A stretch of DNA of 64,000 nt, taken from contig JBEDTR010000001.1 of NCBI GenBank assembly GCA_040119125.1, forward strand, positions 124,001 to 188,000, given 5' to 3'. Numbering within the stretch: position 1 is the first letter of the stretch; every line of letters begins with the position of its first letter. The position numbers and the translations under genes are program-made. This DNA is from Pacificitalea sp040119125 (GTDB lineage Bacteria > Pseudomonadota > Alphaproteobacteria > Rhodobacterales > Rhodobacteraceae). This document shows, piece after piece, positions 49,760 to 59,243 of this stretch. The notes below the pieces were generated by a model. That model made no database searches. It saw nothing but the letters and a program-made list of their open reading frames with translations, and had not been told where the DNA came from.

Positions 49760-51267
49760 TTCTTCTTGCCAAAGCCGGACAGGCCCGGCGGCAGCGCGCC
49801 GCCACCCAGACCCGGCATGCCGCCGCCCATACCGCCCATGCCACCCATACCGGGGGCGCCCATCTTGCGGGCTGCGGCTTCCAACGCTTTGGGGTCCATG
49901 GTTGAGGGATCGGGCATGCCGCCCTTGCCGAACATGCCTTTCATCGCGCCTTTAAGCATTCCCTTCTTGCCCATCTTCTTCATCATGTCCGCCATCTGGC
50001 GATGCATCTTCAGAAGTTTGTTCAGCTCCGCGACCTCCAGCCCCGCGCCTTTGGCAATCCGCTTCTTGCGGCTGGCCTGCAGCAGGGTGGGGTTGGCGCG
50101 CTCGCGCTTGGTCATGGAATTGATAAGCGCGATCTGGCGGCGCAGCATGCGGTCGTCGACGCCCGCGCCTTCCATCTGGCCCTTCATCTTGCCCATGCCG
50201 GGCATCATGCCCATCAGGCCTTCCATGCCGCCCATCTTCATCATCTGATCCAGCTGCATCCGCAGGTCGTTCATCGAGAACTGACCCTTCTGGAAGCGCT
50301 TCATCATGCGCTCGGCCTGTTCGGCCTCAATCGTTTCCTGTGCCTTCTCGACCAGCGCGACGATGTCGCCCATGCCAAGGATGCGGCCCGCGATCCGGTC
50401 GGGGTGGAATTCCTCCAACGCGTCCATCTTCTCGCCGAGGCCGACGAATTTGATGGGCTTGCCGGTGATCGCGCGCATCGACAGCGCCGCACCGCCACGG
50501 CCATCGCCATCCATCCGGGTCAGCACCACGCCGGAGACACCGATCTTGCCGTCGAATTCCTGCGCGACGTTCACGGCGTCCTGACCGGTCAGGCCATCGA
50601 CGACCAGCAGGGTCTCGCGCGGCTTGACCGCATCGCGGACCGACTGGACCTCATCCATCAGGACTTCGTCGATATGCAGACGACCGGCGGTGTCCAGCAT
50701 GTAGACGTCATAGCCGCCTAGCGCCGCTTGCTGTTTCGCACGATTGGCGATCTGCACCGGGGTCTGGCCCTTGACGATCGGCAGCGTGTCGACGCCGATC
50801 TGCTGGCCGAGGATCGCCAGCTGTTCCATCGCCGCCGGGCGGTTCACGTCGAGCGAGGCCATGAGCACCCGCTTGCCGTTGCGCTGGCTCAGCCTGCGGG
50901 CGAGCTTGGCGGTGGTGGTGGTCTTACCCGAGCCCTGCAAGCCGACCATCAGGATCGGCGCGGGCGGGTTGTCGATTTTCATCTCGCCGGGGTTGGCGTC
51001 ATCGCCCGACAGCACATGGATCAGCTCGTCATGAACGATCTTCACGACCTGCTGGCCCGGCGTCACGGATTTGGTCACCGCTTGGCCGGTGGCTTTGTCC
51101 TGCACTGCTTTGACAAAGGCGCGGGCCACGGGCAGCGAAACATCGGCCTCCAGCAGCGCGACGCGCACTTCGCGCAGGGCGGTTTTCACATCCTCATCGG
51201 ATAGCGCGCCCTGCTTGGTCAGGCGCTCAAAGACCCCGGAGAGTCGATCGGACAGGTTCTCGAACAT
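49756..51267 (-). CDS. ffh: Signal recognition particle protein Ffh
   Basis: A 503-residue GTPase of the signal recognition particle. The N domain begins MFENLSDRLSGVFERLTKQG. G-domain motifs are GLQGSGKTTTTAKLARRL, DVNRPAAMEQL, DTAGRLHIDEVLMDE and TRMDGDGRGGAALSM. The Met-rich M domain that binds signal peptides and 4.5S RNA follows (MGGMEGLMGMMPGMGKMKGQ onward). ATG 51267 is the standard family start. It heads a long minus-strand operon. Confidence 0.96.
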   Translation of the reverse strand: MFENLSDRLSGVFERLTKQGALSDEDVKTALREVRVALLEADVSLPVARAFVKAVQDKATGQAVTKSVTPGQQVVKIVHDELIHVLSGDDANPGEMKIDNPPAPILMVGLQGSGKTTTTAKLARRLSQRNGKRVLMASLDVNRPAAMEQLAILGQQIGVDTLPIVKGQTPVQIANRAKQQAALGGYDVYMLDTAGRLHIDEVLMDEVQSVRDAVKPRETLLVVDGLTGQDAVNVAQEFDGKIGVSGVVLTRMDGDGRGGAALSMRAITGKPIKFVGLGEKMDALEEFHPDRIAGRILGMGDIVALVEKAQETIEAEQAERMMKRFQKGQFSMNDLRMQLDQMMKMGGMEGLMGMMPGMGKMKGQMEGAGVDDRMLRRQIALINSMTKRERANPTLLQASRKKRIAKGAGLEVAELNKLLKMHRQMADMMKKMGKKGMLKGAMKGMFGKGGMPDPSTMDPKALEAAARKMGAPGMGGMGGMGGGMPGLGGGALPPGLSGFGKKK

Positions 51268-51476
51268 GTTCCGGCCCTCCTGCGGCCCTTTAACACTGGT
51301 CTGTCCCATGTAGGAACCGACCGCCCAAACGCCAACGACACCAGTGGGCGAAACTCGCTGACTGGTGGCGATCCCGGCGACAGGCACGGGACCGGAAGCT
51401 TTCTCACTTCCGGATGGTTGGTTCGGGCCATACTGCGCAGGCAGCGCGGAGTCAAGCGCGGCAGGGTGTCGGGCTC

Positions 51477-51528
51477 AGGTGCCGCGCGGCTTGACGCGCT
51501 CCTTTAGGTGCCGCGCGGCTTGACGCGC
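51477..51528. repeat. Tandem 23-nt duplication over the end of hrpB
   Basis: The same 23-nt sequence (beginning AGGTGCCGCGCGGC) occurs at 51477-51499 and 51506-51528, a period of 29 nt. The right copy encodes the last residues and stop of HrpB (RVKPRGT, then TAA). The left copy repeats the same codons but ends in TGA and is out of frame with the gene. Confidence 0.85.
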
Positions 51529-53945
51529 AGGGTCGGCGCGGCTTCGGTCGGGTCTTCGGGCCATGGATGGCGGGGATAGCGCCCGCGCATGTCCTTGCGC
51601 ACATCCGCATAGGCCCCGGTCCAGAAGCCCGGAATATCCATCGTCGTCTGTAGGGGGCGTCCGGCGGGCGACAGCAGCGTGATCCGCAGCGGCAGGCGTT
51701 TCGGCCCGACAGTGGGATGCGCCGTGGTGCCGAACATTTCCTGCAGCTTCAGCGAAATCTCCGGGGCGTCACCGGAATAATCGATGGGAATTTCCCGCCC
51801 GGTGGGGGTGGTGAACCGCGCAGGCACCTCGCGATCCAGCCGGGCTTTCGCGTCCCATCCCAGCAGCAGCTCCAGCGCCGGCATCATATTCAGCCCGCGC
51901 AGATCCTCCGCCGTGCGCTGATGCGTCAGATGTGGCAGCAGCCAATCGTCGAGCGTGTCGATCAGGGTGGGCTCGCTCAGATCCGCGATCTCGCCGCCCT
52001 CGGCGCGGTAAAGCTCCGCCCGCGCCTGCAAACGCCGCGCCGCATTCGACCAAGGCAGGCCCAGCTGGCGCACCCCGTCGAGGGCCGCGCGGCTTAGCAC
52101 CTCCGCCGGCGCGTTCTTCCACGTTCGATCATTCAGCGCGATCGCCCCCAGCCGGTCTTGTTCGCGCGCGATGATGCGGCGCTCGCGGCGGGACCATTCG
52201 GCGATCTGGACCCAGCCCATGCGGTCGCCCAACACCTCGCGCAGCGCGCCTTCGGCGATGGGCAGGGCCAGTCGGATGCGGGCCTCGCGGGTGTCCCCAT
52301 CCAGATCGGCGGCGATCAGCAAACGCTGCCCGCCCAGCGGATCGGTCTCATCCATCGTGGCGCCCTTGCCACCCGACAGCAGCCAGCGCGGCGCCGGGCC
52401 GGGACGGCGCAAACCGATGCGGTCGGGATAGGCCAGCGCCAGCAGTTGGGCAGGATCAAGCTGCGTTTGCGCCCCGCGCGGCGCGGCGGTGGCCAGACGC
52501 TTGGCTTCGGCGCGAATCCGTTCCAGCGCGGGACGATGCGCCTGTCCGCTGGCCATGCGGTCGCCGCGCAGCGCCGCCAGCCGCAGCGTCAGATCGGCGG
52601 AAGCCCCGCGCAGCGGATCGCGATCAGCCAGCAGCGCGGCCAGCGGCGCGGCAGCCTTGCCCCCGATGGCAATCATATGGCCCAGTCGCGGATGCAGCGG
52701 CAGCCCGGCCAGCACCCGGCCATGCGCGGTGATGGACCCCGCCGCGTCCAGCGCGCCCAGATCGCGCAGCAGCGCGCGGGCCTCCGCCAGCGCGGCCTCG
52801 GGCGGCGCTGTCAGAAAGGGCAGGTCATCCGCGCCCCATTGCGCCAGTTCCAGCGCCAGCCCCGTCAGATCGGCGGCTTCGATCTCTGCCGGGGCATGGG
52901 CCGGGCGCGCGCCATCCTCGCCCCGCGTCCACAGGCGGTAGGCCCGCCCCGGTGCCAGCCGCCCGGCGCGGCCTGCGCGCTGCTCGGCCTCGGCGCGGGA
53001 GGCAGGTTCGGTCACCAGCCGTGACATGCCGGAGCCGGGATCGAAGCGCGCCCGCCGCGCGCGCCCGCCATCGACCACCGCATGCACGCCCTCGATCGTC
53101 AGCGAGGTTTCGGCAATCGCGGTCGCCAGCACCACTTTGCGCCCCTGCGCCGGAGGCTGGATCGCGGCGCGCTGCTCGGCAAAGGGCAGCGCACCATAGA
53201 GCGGATGCAGGCTGACCCCCGCAGGTAGATCGCCCAGCAAGGCGGCGGTGCGGCGGATCTCGCCCTCGCCGGGCAGAAAGGCCAGCACGCCGCCCGTCGT
53301 GTCCGACAGGGCCCGGCGGATCAGCGCGGCCATGCCATGCTCGAACCGCTCGCCCTTGGGGCGGGGATGGTCGAGCCAGATACGCTCCACCGGATAGGCG
53401 CGGCCTTCCGAGGTCAGGACCGGCGCGTCGTCCATCAGCGCGGCGACGGGGGCGGCGTCCAGCGTGGCGGACATCACCACCAGCATCAGATCCTCGCGCA
53501 GCGCGGCGCGCACCTCCAGCGCCAGCGCTAGCCCCAGATCGGCGTTGAGCGAGCGTTCGTGGAATTCATCAAAGAGGATCGCGCCCACGCCGGGCAATTC
53601 CGGGTCGGATTGGATCATCCGGGTCAGGATGCCTTCGGTCACCACCTCGATACGGGTGCGGGCGGTGGTCTTGGCCTCGCCCCGGATGCGGTAGCCGACC
53701 GTTTCGCCACAGCGTTCGCCCAGCGTTTCGGCCATGCGTTCAGCACTGGCCCGTGCGGCCAGCCGCCGGGGCTCCAGCATCAGAATGCGCCCGGTGACCA
53801 GCCCGGCGTCGAGCATCGCCAAAGGCACGCGCGTCGTTTTCCCCGCGCCGGGCGGCGCCTGTAGAACGGCCCGCCTTGATGCGCGCAGCGCGGCAATCAG
53901 ATCGGGGAGAATGGCATCAATGGGCAGAGGCGCGCGCTTGGTCAT
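51504..53945 (-). CDS. hrpB: ATP-dependent helicase HrpB
   Basis: An 813-residue DExH-box helicase. Walker A is QAPPGAGKTTRVPLAMLD (GAGKT at 33-37) and the DExH motif appears as LFDEFHERSLNADLGLALAL. VVMSATLDAAPVAALM and the motif VI region EQRAGRAGRLAPGRAYRLW follow. The HrpB C-terminal domain (GRYPRHPWPEDP) is present. In proteobacteria HrpB is a DEAH helicase of uncertain target. Its last codons are duplicated in tandem just beyond its stop. Confidence 0.93.
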   Translation of the reverse strand: MTKRAPLPIDAILPDLIAALRASRRAVLQAPPGAGKTTRVPLAMLDAGLVTGRILMLEPRRLAARASAERMAETLGERCGETVGYRIRGEAKTTARTRIEVVTEGILTRMIQSDPELPGVGAILFDEFHERSLNADLGLALALEVRAALREDLMLVVMSATLDAAPVAALMDDAPVLTSEGRAYPVERIWLDHPRPKGERFEHGMAALIRRALSDTTGGVLAFLPGEGEIRRTAALLGDLPAGVSLHPLYGALPFAEQRAAIQPPAQGRKVVLATAIAETSLTIEGVHAVVDGGRARRARFDPGSGMSRLVTEPASRAEAEQRAGRAGRLAPGRAYRLWTRGEDGARPAHAPAEIEAADLTGLALELAQWGADDLPFLTAPPEAALAEARALLRDLGALDAAGSITAHGRVLAGLPLHPRLGHMIAIGGKAAAPLAALLADRDPLRGASADLTLRLAALRGDRMASGQAHRPALERIRAEAKRLATAAPRGAQTQLDPAQLLALAYPDRIGLRRPGPAPRWLLSGGKGATMDETDPLGGQRLLIAADLDGDTREARIRLALPIAEGALREVLGDRMGWVQIAEWSRRERRIIAREQDRLGAIALNDRTWKNAPAEVLSRAALDGVRQLGLPWSNAARRLQARAELYRAEGGEIADLSEPTLIDTLDDWLLPHLTHQRTAEDLRGLNMMPALELLLGWDAKARLDREVPARFTTPTGREIPIDYSGDAPEISLKLQEMFGTTAHPTVGPKRLPLRITLLSPAGRPLQTTMDIPGFWTGAYADVRKDMRGRYPRHPWPEDPTEAAPTLRVKPRGT

Positions 53946-54025
53946 GTCGCGGGTTATCGGGCAGATCCCTGCGCGAGGAAAGGCCTAGCCAAGCCGAAAC
54001 CCCGCCCGTGCCCGCCCCATGAAAA

Positions 54026-54056
54026 AGGCGCGCCCCCCGGTCAGGAAGGCGCGCCT
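54026..54056 (-). terminator. Hairpin after the 5'-nucleotidase gene
   Basis: AGGCGCGCC (54026-54034) pairs with GGCGCGCCT (54048-54056) around a 13-nt loop. On the minus strand TTTTTC follows, so it looks like a terminator for the 5'-nucleotidase gene, whose stop is at 54103. Confidence 0.65.
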
Positions 54057-54102
54057 CGTGATCTTGTGCTGCCCCGCGCGAACGCGACAGCAACGCTGCG
54101 GT

Positions 54103-55674
54103 TTACTGTGCCGCAGTGATGCGGCCATCCGTGTAAGGCTGATACGGGCCCTGCTCGGCCAGGTATTCCGCCGTCACATCGGCCAGATCGGGGCCGAAGT
54201 CATAGGCGTTCTCGCCGTCGATAAACACGGAATAGCCGTCACCGCCGTTGCGGACGTAGTTGTTGGTCACGACGCCATAGGTCGCGGCCTCGTCGATGGG
54301 CTGCCACGCGCCATCCATGTTGACCATGACCTCAGAGATGCGGCTGCCGACCTCGGCGCTGGCGTCGAAGGTGAACTTCAGCCCGGCGACCTGCGGGAAG
54401 CGGCCTGCGCCTTCCTCGATCTGGCTGACGCCGTTTTCGAGCGCCTCGATCACGGTCGCACCGTCGGTCTGGAAAGTGGACAGCGTGTTCTGGAACGGAA
54501 GCACGGTCAGCACCTCGCCCATCGTCACTTCGCCCGCGTCGATGGATGCCCGCAAGCCACCGCTGTTGGAAATCGCGATCTGGATGCCCTGATCGGCCAC
54601 GCGGTCCAGCATCGCGTCCGCGACGAGGTTGCCCATCGAGCATTCCTGCGCACGGCAAATCGTGCGGTCGCCCTCAATGGGTTCGACGCTTTCGGCCACG
54701 ACCTTATTGCGGATCTCATCAAGCGGCACGGCGGCTTCGGCGATGCGGCTGACGGTCGCTTCATCCTCGGTAATGGCGGCATCCATGATCAGCGGTGCGC
54801 CGCTGGCCCGGGTGATGGTGCCGTCATCGTCAAACGTCACATTCAGCTCGCCCAGAAACTTGCCATAGGCATAGGCCGACACGATAGCGGTGTCGCCGAC
54901 CATTGTCGGGTAGGGGCCCTCGGCACCATCCATTTCCCCGAGCAGGGTGTTGGAATGACCGCCGACGATCACGTCAACGCCGGTGGTGTTTTGCGCCACC
55001 GTCTGATCGACCTTATAGCCCGAATGGCTGAGCACGACGATCTTGTTGACGCCCTCTTCGGTCAGGCGGTCAACTTCGCCCTGCACGGCATCCGAGGGGT
55101 CGGTGAAGATGATGTTCTTGCCGGGGCTGGCCAGTTCATCAGTGTCCTGCGGGGTCAGACCGATCAGGCCGATCTTCTCGCCGCCGACCTCGACCGTGGT
55201 CGATTTCATCAGCACGTCGGCCAGCAGCGGCTCACCGGAAACATCGGCGTTGGACATCAGGATCGGAAATTCGAGCTCATCCATGAACCCGCGCAGAACT
55301 TCCGGGCCGTCGTCGAATTCGTGGTTGCCCACGGTCATCGCGTCATAGCCGAGCTTGTTCATCATCTCGGCGGCCAGCTTGCCCTTGTAATAGGTGTAAA
55401 ACAGCGTGCCCTGAAACTGGTCGCCGCCATCGACGAGCAGCGAATTATCTGCGCGTGCACGGGCGTCCGTGATGGCCGTCACAAGACGCGCGGTTCCGCC
55501 AAAACACTCGCCGGCGGTGTTATCCTCGGCGGAACAGCCGGAATCGTATTTCGAAATCGGCTCGAACCGGGCGTGAAAGTCATTGGTGTGCAGAATAGTC
55601 AGCGAATACTCGGCCGAGGCGGCGCCGGCGGTTAACGCCAGTGCGGCCGCGGTGGAAAGGATGCGGATGGACAT
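54103..55674 (-). CDS. Periplasmic 5'-nucleotidase/metallophosphatase (UshA-like)
   Basis: A 523-residue secreted enzyme. Residues 1-21 form a signal peptide (ALALTAGAASA). The metallophosphoesterase half shows LTILHTNDFHARFEP, VDGGDQFQGTLFY, MTVGNHEFDDGPEVL, LSHSGYKVD and VGGHSNTLLGEM. The 5'-nucleotidase C-terminal half follows (NLVADAMLD, ISNSGGLRASIDAGEVTMGE, VVTNNYVRNGGDGYSVF). It should strip phosphate from external nucleotides, giving nucleosides that the importer near 11-17 kb could take up. A Cys pair in SGCSAEDNTAGECFGG may form a disulfide. Confidence 0.92.
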   Translation of the reverse strand: MSIRILSTAAALALTAGAASAEYSLTILHTNDFHARFEPISKYDSGCSAEDNTAGECFGGTARLVTAITDARARADNSLLVDGGDQFQGTLFYTYYKGKLAAEMMNKLGYDAMTVGNHEFDDGPEVLRGFMDELEFPILMSNADVSGEPLLADVLMKSTTVEVGGEKIGLIGLTPQDTDELASPGKNIIFTDPSDAVQGEVDRLTEEGVNKIVVLSHSGYKVDQTVAQNTTGVDVIVGGHSNTLLGEMDGAEGPYPTMVGDTAIVSAYAYGKFLGELNVTFDDDGTITRASGAPLIMDAAITEDEATVSRIAEAAVPLDEIRNKVVAESVEPIEGDRTICRAQECSMGNLVADAMLDRVADQGIQIAISNSGGLRASIDAGEVTMGEVLTVLPFQNTLSTFQTDGATVIEALENGVSQIEEGAGRFPQVAGLKFTFDASAEVGSRISEVMVNMDGAWQPIDEAATYGVVTNNYVRNGGDGYSVFIDGENAYDFGPDLADVTAEYLAEQGPYQPYTDGRITAAQ

Positions 55675-55899
55675 GAACTAAGCTCTCCCGTTGGTGTGCG
55701 ACTCAAAGCTTTACCGCCCGGTCAAAAGGAGTCAAAGGCGGACGCAGATGTCGCTACGGTAATTGCGTAACGGTTGCGCAACGGATGACCCCGCCGCGGC
55801 GGAATGCTCCTGTAAAATCAACCCTCAAGGCCGCAATGCCCGATCCCGCGCCGTAAAAGCGTGATTGACCCGCGCCCATTTCAAGGGCATTTCCGCGCC

Positions 55900-56238
55900 A
55901 TGCTGATCTACAAGATATTCCGCCGCTCCGAATGGGAGAGCTTCCGCGCCGCAGGTGAAACGCTTGGCGCGCCGGTCGATCTGGCCGATGGTTACATCCA
56001 TTTCTCGACCTCCGAGACGGTCGCGGCCACGGCGGAGAAACATTTCGGCAGCGAAAGCGACCTTGTGCTCGTCGCTGTGCAGGTCGAGGCGCTGGGCCCG
56101 CAGGTGAAGTGGGAACCCTCGCGCGGCGGCGCTCTGTTTCCGCATCTCTATCGGGCGCTGCGTCTGGACGAAGTTGTCTGGGATAAATCGCTGCCGCTGG
56201 GGGCCGCTGGCCATATCTTTCCGGAGGGTGTGGTATGA
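55900..56238 (+). CDS. DUF952 family protein
   Basis: A 112-residue protein of the DUF952 family. Its conserved core is IYKIFRRSEWESFRAAGETL, DLADGYIHFSTSETVAATAE and LFPHLYRALRLDEVVW. The fold resembles ADP-ribosyltransferase-like barrels, but the function is unknown. ATG 55900 begins at the conserved LIYKIF. Its stop overlaps the pyrD start as ATGA, a pairing I recall from other alphaproteobacteria. Confidence 0.88.
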   Translation: MLIYKIFRRSEWESFRAAGETLGAPVDLADGYIHFSTSETVAATAEKHFGSESDLVLVAVQVEALGPQVKWEPSRGGALFPHLYRALRLDEVVWDKSLPLGAAGHIFPEGVV

Positions 56239-57293
56239 GCCTTGTCGAGCGGGCTGGTCTGTCGATTCTGCAGAAATTCGATCCCGAAACGGCGCATGGG
56301 CTCGCGCTGCGCGCGTTGAGCGCCGGTCTCGTGCCGCTGCCGGGGCCGGTCTCGTCCCCGCGTCTGGGCGTGCGGCTGGCCGGGCTGGACCTGCCCAACC
56401 CGATCGGGCTGGCGGCGGGGTTCGACAAAAACGGCACTGCAATGGGGCCGCTGGCGCGCGCGGGGTTCGGCTTTATTGAACTGGGCGGCATCACGCCGCG
56501 CCCGCAATCCGGCAATGACAAGCCCCGCCTGTGGCGGCTCAGCCAGGATCGCGCGGTCATAAATCGCTTCGGATTCAACAATGAGGGCGCCGCTGCAATG
56601 GCCATCCGCCTGTCAGCCCGCCCCCGTGGCGCGGTGATTGGTCTGAACCTCGGTGCCAACAAGGATAGTGAGGATCGCGCGGCGGATTACGCGGAGGTGC
56701 TGCGCATTTGCGGCGCAAATGTCGATTTCGCCACCGTCAACGTGTCTTCCCCCAACACCGAGAAGCTGCGCGATCTTCAGGGTCCGGCGGCGCTGCGCGC
56801 GTTGTTGGCCGGGGTGCTGGAAGTGCGCGCCAAGATCGCCCGGCGCGTGCCGATCTTTCTCAAGATCGCGCCGGATCTGTCAGATGCCGAGCTGGCTGCC
56901 ATCGCTGAGGTCGCGATGGATATGGGCGTGGATGGTATCGTTGCCACCAATACCACGCTTGACCGCGAGGGGCTGAACAGTCGCAAGGCGCAGAATGCCG
57001 GTGGCCTGTCGGGCGCGCCGCTGTTTGAAAAATCGACGCGGGTTCTGGCGCGGTTGTCGCGGGATACGGCGGGCAATGTGCCGTTGATCGGTGTGGGCGG
57101 CGTCGGCTCCGCCGAGCAGGCCTATGAGAAGATCCGCGCGGGCGCGACAGTGGTGCAGCTTTACTCCGCGATGGTGTTCGAGGGGTTGAGCCTTGCCGCG
57201 CGTGTGGCGCAGGGATTGGACCGGCTGCTCGAGCGCGACGGTTTTGCCAATGTCAGCGATGCGGTGGGAACCGGGCGCGACGACTGGCTTTAA
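56235..57293 (+). CDS. pyrD: Dihydroorotate dehydrogenase (quinone), class 2
   Basis: A 352-residue flavoenzyme of pyrimidine synthesis that passes electrons to ubiquinone. An amphipathic N-terminal helix region (residues 1-30) marks the membrane-bound class 2 type. Motifs are NPIGLAAGFDKNGTAMG, NRFGFNNEGAAAM, NLGANKDS, VNVSSPNTEKLRDLQG (catalytic Ser), ATNTTLDREGL and LIGVGGVGSAEQAYEKIRAG. The start overlaps the DUF952 gene. Confidence 0.95.
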   Translation: MSLVERAGLSILQKFDPETAHGLALRALSAGLVPLPGPVSSPRLGVRLAGLDLPNPIGLAAGFDKNGTAMGPLARAGFGFIELGGITPRPQSGNDKPRLWRLSQDRAVINRFGFNNEGAAAMAIRLSARPRGAVIGLNLGANKDSEDRAADYAEVLRICGANVDFATVNVSSPNTEKLRDLQGPAALRALLAGVLEVRAKIARRVPIFLKIAPDLSDAELAAIAEVAMDMGVDGIVATNTTLDREGLNSRKAQNAGGLSGAPLFEKSTRVLARLSRDTAGNVPLIGVGGVGSAEQAYEKIRAGATVVQLYSAMVFEGLSLAARVAQGLDRLLERDGFANVSDAVGTGRDDWL

Positions 57294-57298
57294 GTCCG

Positions 57299-58642
57299 TC
57301 ACTCCCCGCCATGAATCGCGCTGCGTTCCAGCGCGGGGTAGCGCACGCCCAAGGTTAGCCCGCGCAGCGCGTAGCTCAGGTTCAGCGCCGCCCATAGCCC
57401 GTGATTGCCGTAAAGCGGCATCAGCACCGCGACCGCCGCATAATAGCCCAGCACCGACAGGATCATCATATTGCGCATGTCGCGGGTCCGGGTCGCGCCG
57501 ATGAACACGCCGTCCAGCATCCAGCTGGTGAGCCCGGTCAGCGGCGCGATCACCATCCAGAACAGGTAATGTCGCGCGGCCTCGCGCACGGGCTCGGCGG
57601 TGGTCATCACGTCGATGATCAACGGCCCGCCGAAACCGAACGCCAGCGCCAGCAGCGCCGCCGTGATCAGCCCCCACAGCGCAGTGACCCGTAGCCCGCG
57701 CCGCACGCGGGCCGGATCGCGCGCGCCGAAGGCCTGCCCGATCAGCGCCTCGGCGGCAAAGGCGAACCCGTCCAGCGCTGATGCGGTGATATTGAGGAAC
57801 TGGAACAGCACTTGGTTCGCGGCCAGTTGCACGTCTCCGAAATCCGACCCGAAGAACATGAAGCTGACGACGATGGTCTGCAGCAGTAGGGAGCGGATCA
57901 GGATGTCGGTATTGACCGCGGCCATGCGCTTTAACCGGGGGCGATCAAACACCCGCTCCCAGTCGCGCCACGCCGGCACCCGGAACGCCGCGCGGCACAG
58001 CCACAGCGCCAACAAAACGCCCGACCACTCCGCGATCACGGTCGCCGCAGCAACCCCGCCGACGCCAAGCCCGAGACCCAGCACGAATACCAGATCCAGA
58101 AGGATGTTCACGCCATTCATCCAGACCTGAATGACCAGCACCGCCCGCGTCCGTTCCAGCGCGATGAGCCAGCCAGTTATGGCGAAGACTGCAATCGCCG
58201 CAGGGGCCGACCAGATGCGGATCGCCATATAGCCGCGCGCGAGGGTTTCCACCTCGTCACTGGCAGGGGCCACGCGAAACGCGCCCGCGAACAGGGGATA
58301 TTGCAGGGCGATCAGCGCCACACCGGCGGCGGCGGCGATCATCAGGCCGCGGGTCAGCATGGCCGCCACCTCGGCGGTATTGCCCGCCCCATGGGCCTGC
58401 CCGGTCAGCCCGGCAGTGCCCATCCGCAGGAAGCCGAAGATCCAATAAATCGCAGTCAGGACCACCGCGCCGATGCCGACCGCGCCGATGGGGGCGGCGG
58501 TGCCCAGCTGACCGATCACCCCGGTATCGACAGCCCCCAGAATCGGCGTCGTGGCGTTGGACAGCACAATCGGCAACGCGATGGCCAACACCCGGCGATG
58601 GCCGATGACGCGGGGCGCGGCGGGACTGGCGATATCGCTCAT
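57299..58642 (-). CDS. MATE-family efflux transporter (DinF-like)
   Basis: A 447-residue protein with about twelve membrane segments in two halves. It starts VLAIALPIVLSNATTPILGA with VDTGVIGQLGTAAPIGAVGI next; the matching second-half motif is LNITASALDGFAFAAEALIG. These match DinF-type MATE exporters that use sodium or protons to remove drugs or toxic metabolites. It lies 10 nt after the second thioesterase gene on the same strand, so it may be co-expressed with it. Confidence 0.9.
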   Translation of the reverse strand: MSDIASPAAPRVIGHRRVLAIALPIVLSNATTPILGAVDTGVIGQLGTAAPIGAVGIGAVVLTAIYWIFGFLRMGTAGLTGQAHGAGNTAEVAAMLTRGLMIAAAAGVALIALQYPLFAGAFRVAPASDEVETLARGYMAIRIWSAPAAIAVFAITGWLIALERTRAVLVIQVWMNGVNILLDLVFVLGLGLGVGGVAAATVIAEWSGVLLALWLCRAAFRVPAWRDWERVFDRPRLKRMAAVNTDILIRSLLLQTIVVSFMFFGSDFGDVQLAANQVLFQFLNITASALDGFAFAAEALIGQAFGARDPARVRRGLRVTALWGLITAALLALAFGFGGPLIIDVMTTAEPVREAARHYLFWMVIAPLTGLTSWMLDGVFIGATRTRDMRNMMILSVLGYYAAVAVLMPLYGNHGLWAALNLSYALRGLTLGVRYPALERSAIHGGE

Positions 58643-58652
58643 GGGCGTCGGC

Positions 58653-59243
58653 TTACTCTGCCGGGCTGGCGGTATCGCCGCGCCGGAATTGCGGCGGCAG
58701 CTGCGCGGGATCTGGCATCAGGAAATGCCCGGTGGCCTGCGCGAACAGGCGACTGCGGTTGTCCTGCCATCCCTCGACATGGACGGAGGCATAGCGCCGC
58801 CCGGAGCGATTCACCCGAGCCCGGGCATAGGCGTCACGCGGCAAACCTGACCGCAGGAAGTCCACGGTGAAATCGATGGTCTTGGGCAGACGCGGAAGCG
58901 TGTCGGGGGTCAGGGTGGCGGCGTCGATCTCGCCACGTTCCACCGGGGCCCAGATCATCGACCACGCCAATTCGATCATTGCTGTCATTTCCAGAAACGC
59001 CGAGGTCGCGCCGCCATGCATCGCAGGCAACATCGGGTTGCCGGTCAGCGCGTCACGCCATGGCAGAAGCGCGGTCAGCTCATCCCCCCGCCGGTCAAAG
59101 CGGATGCCCATGAACGCGGCGAACGGCACCGCCTGCACCAGCGCGGACAACGCCGCATCACGCCGTTCCTTGACCACTTGCACCGGCTCCGGCGTGCGGG
59201 ACTGGCGTGGCGCGGTGGGTTGGGGCTGTTGCGTATCGCTCAT
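58653..59243 (-). CDS. PaaI/hotdog-fold thioesterase, copy 2
   Basis: A 196-residue hotdog-fold protein (FAAFMGIRFDRRGDELTALL, LPAMHGGATSAFLEMTAMIE, FTVDFLRSGLPRDAYARARV). It has the HGGA-type motif of PaaI-like acyl-CoA thioesterases. Its start overlaps the stop of the first thioesterase gene by 4 nt (ATGA). The N-terminal 25 residues are polar and unconserved. It probably forms a mixed or parallel pair with copy 1, followed by the MATE gene. Confidence 0.85.
   Translation of the reverse strand: MSDTQQPQPTAPRQSRTPEPVQVVKERRDAALSALVQAVPFAAFMGIRFDRRGDELTALLPWRDALTGNPMLPAMHGGATSAFLEMTAMIELAWSMIWAPVERGEIDAATLTPDTLPRLPKTIDFTVDFLRSGLPRDAYARARVNRSGRRYASVHVEGWQDNRSRLFAQATGHFLMPDPAQLPPQFRRGDTASPAE

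Noticed and set aside
49756..50300. Gly/Met-rich low-complexity stretch at the end of ffh
   Set aside because: This is the normal Met-rich M domain and tail of Ffh, not a repeat element or separate gene.
51268..51503. Possible 4.5S/SRP RNA next to ffh
   Set aside because: Only a short CCGGAAG/CTTCCGG hairpin (51392-51413) is present. The conserved GGAA-tetraloop domain of SRP RNA is not recognisable.
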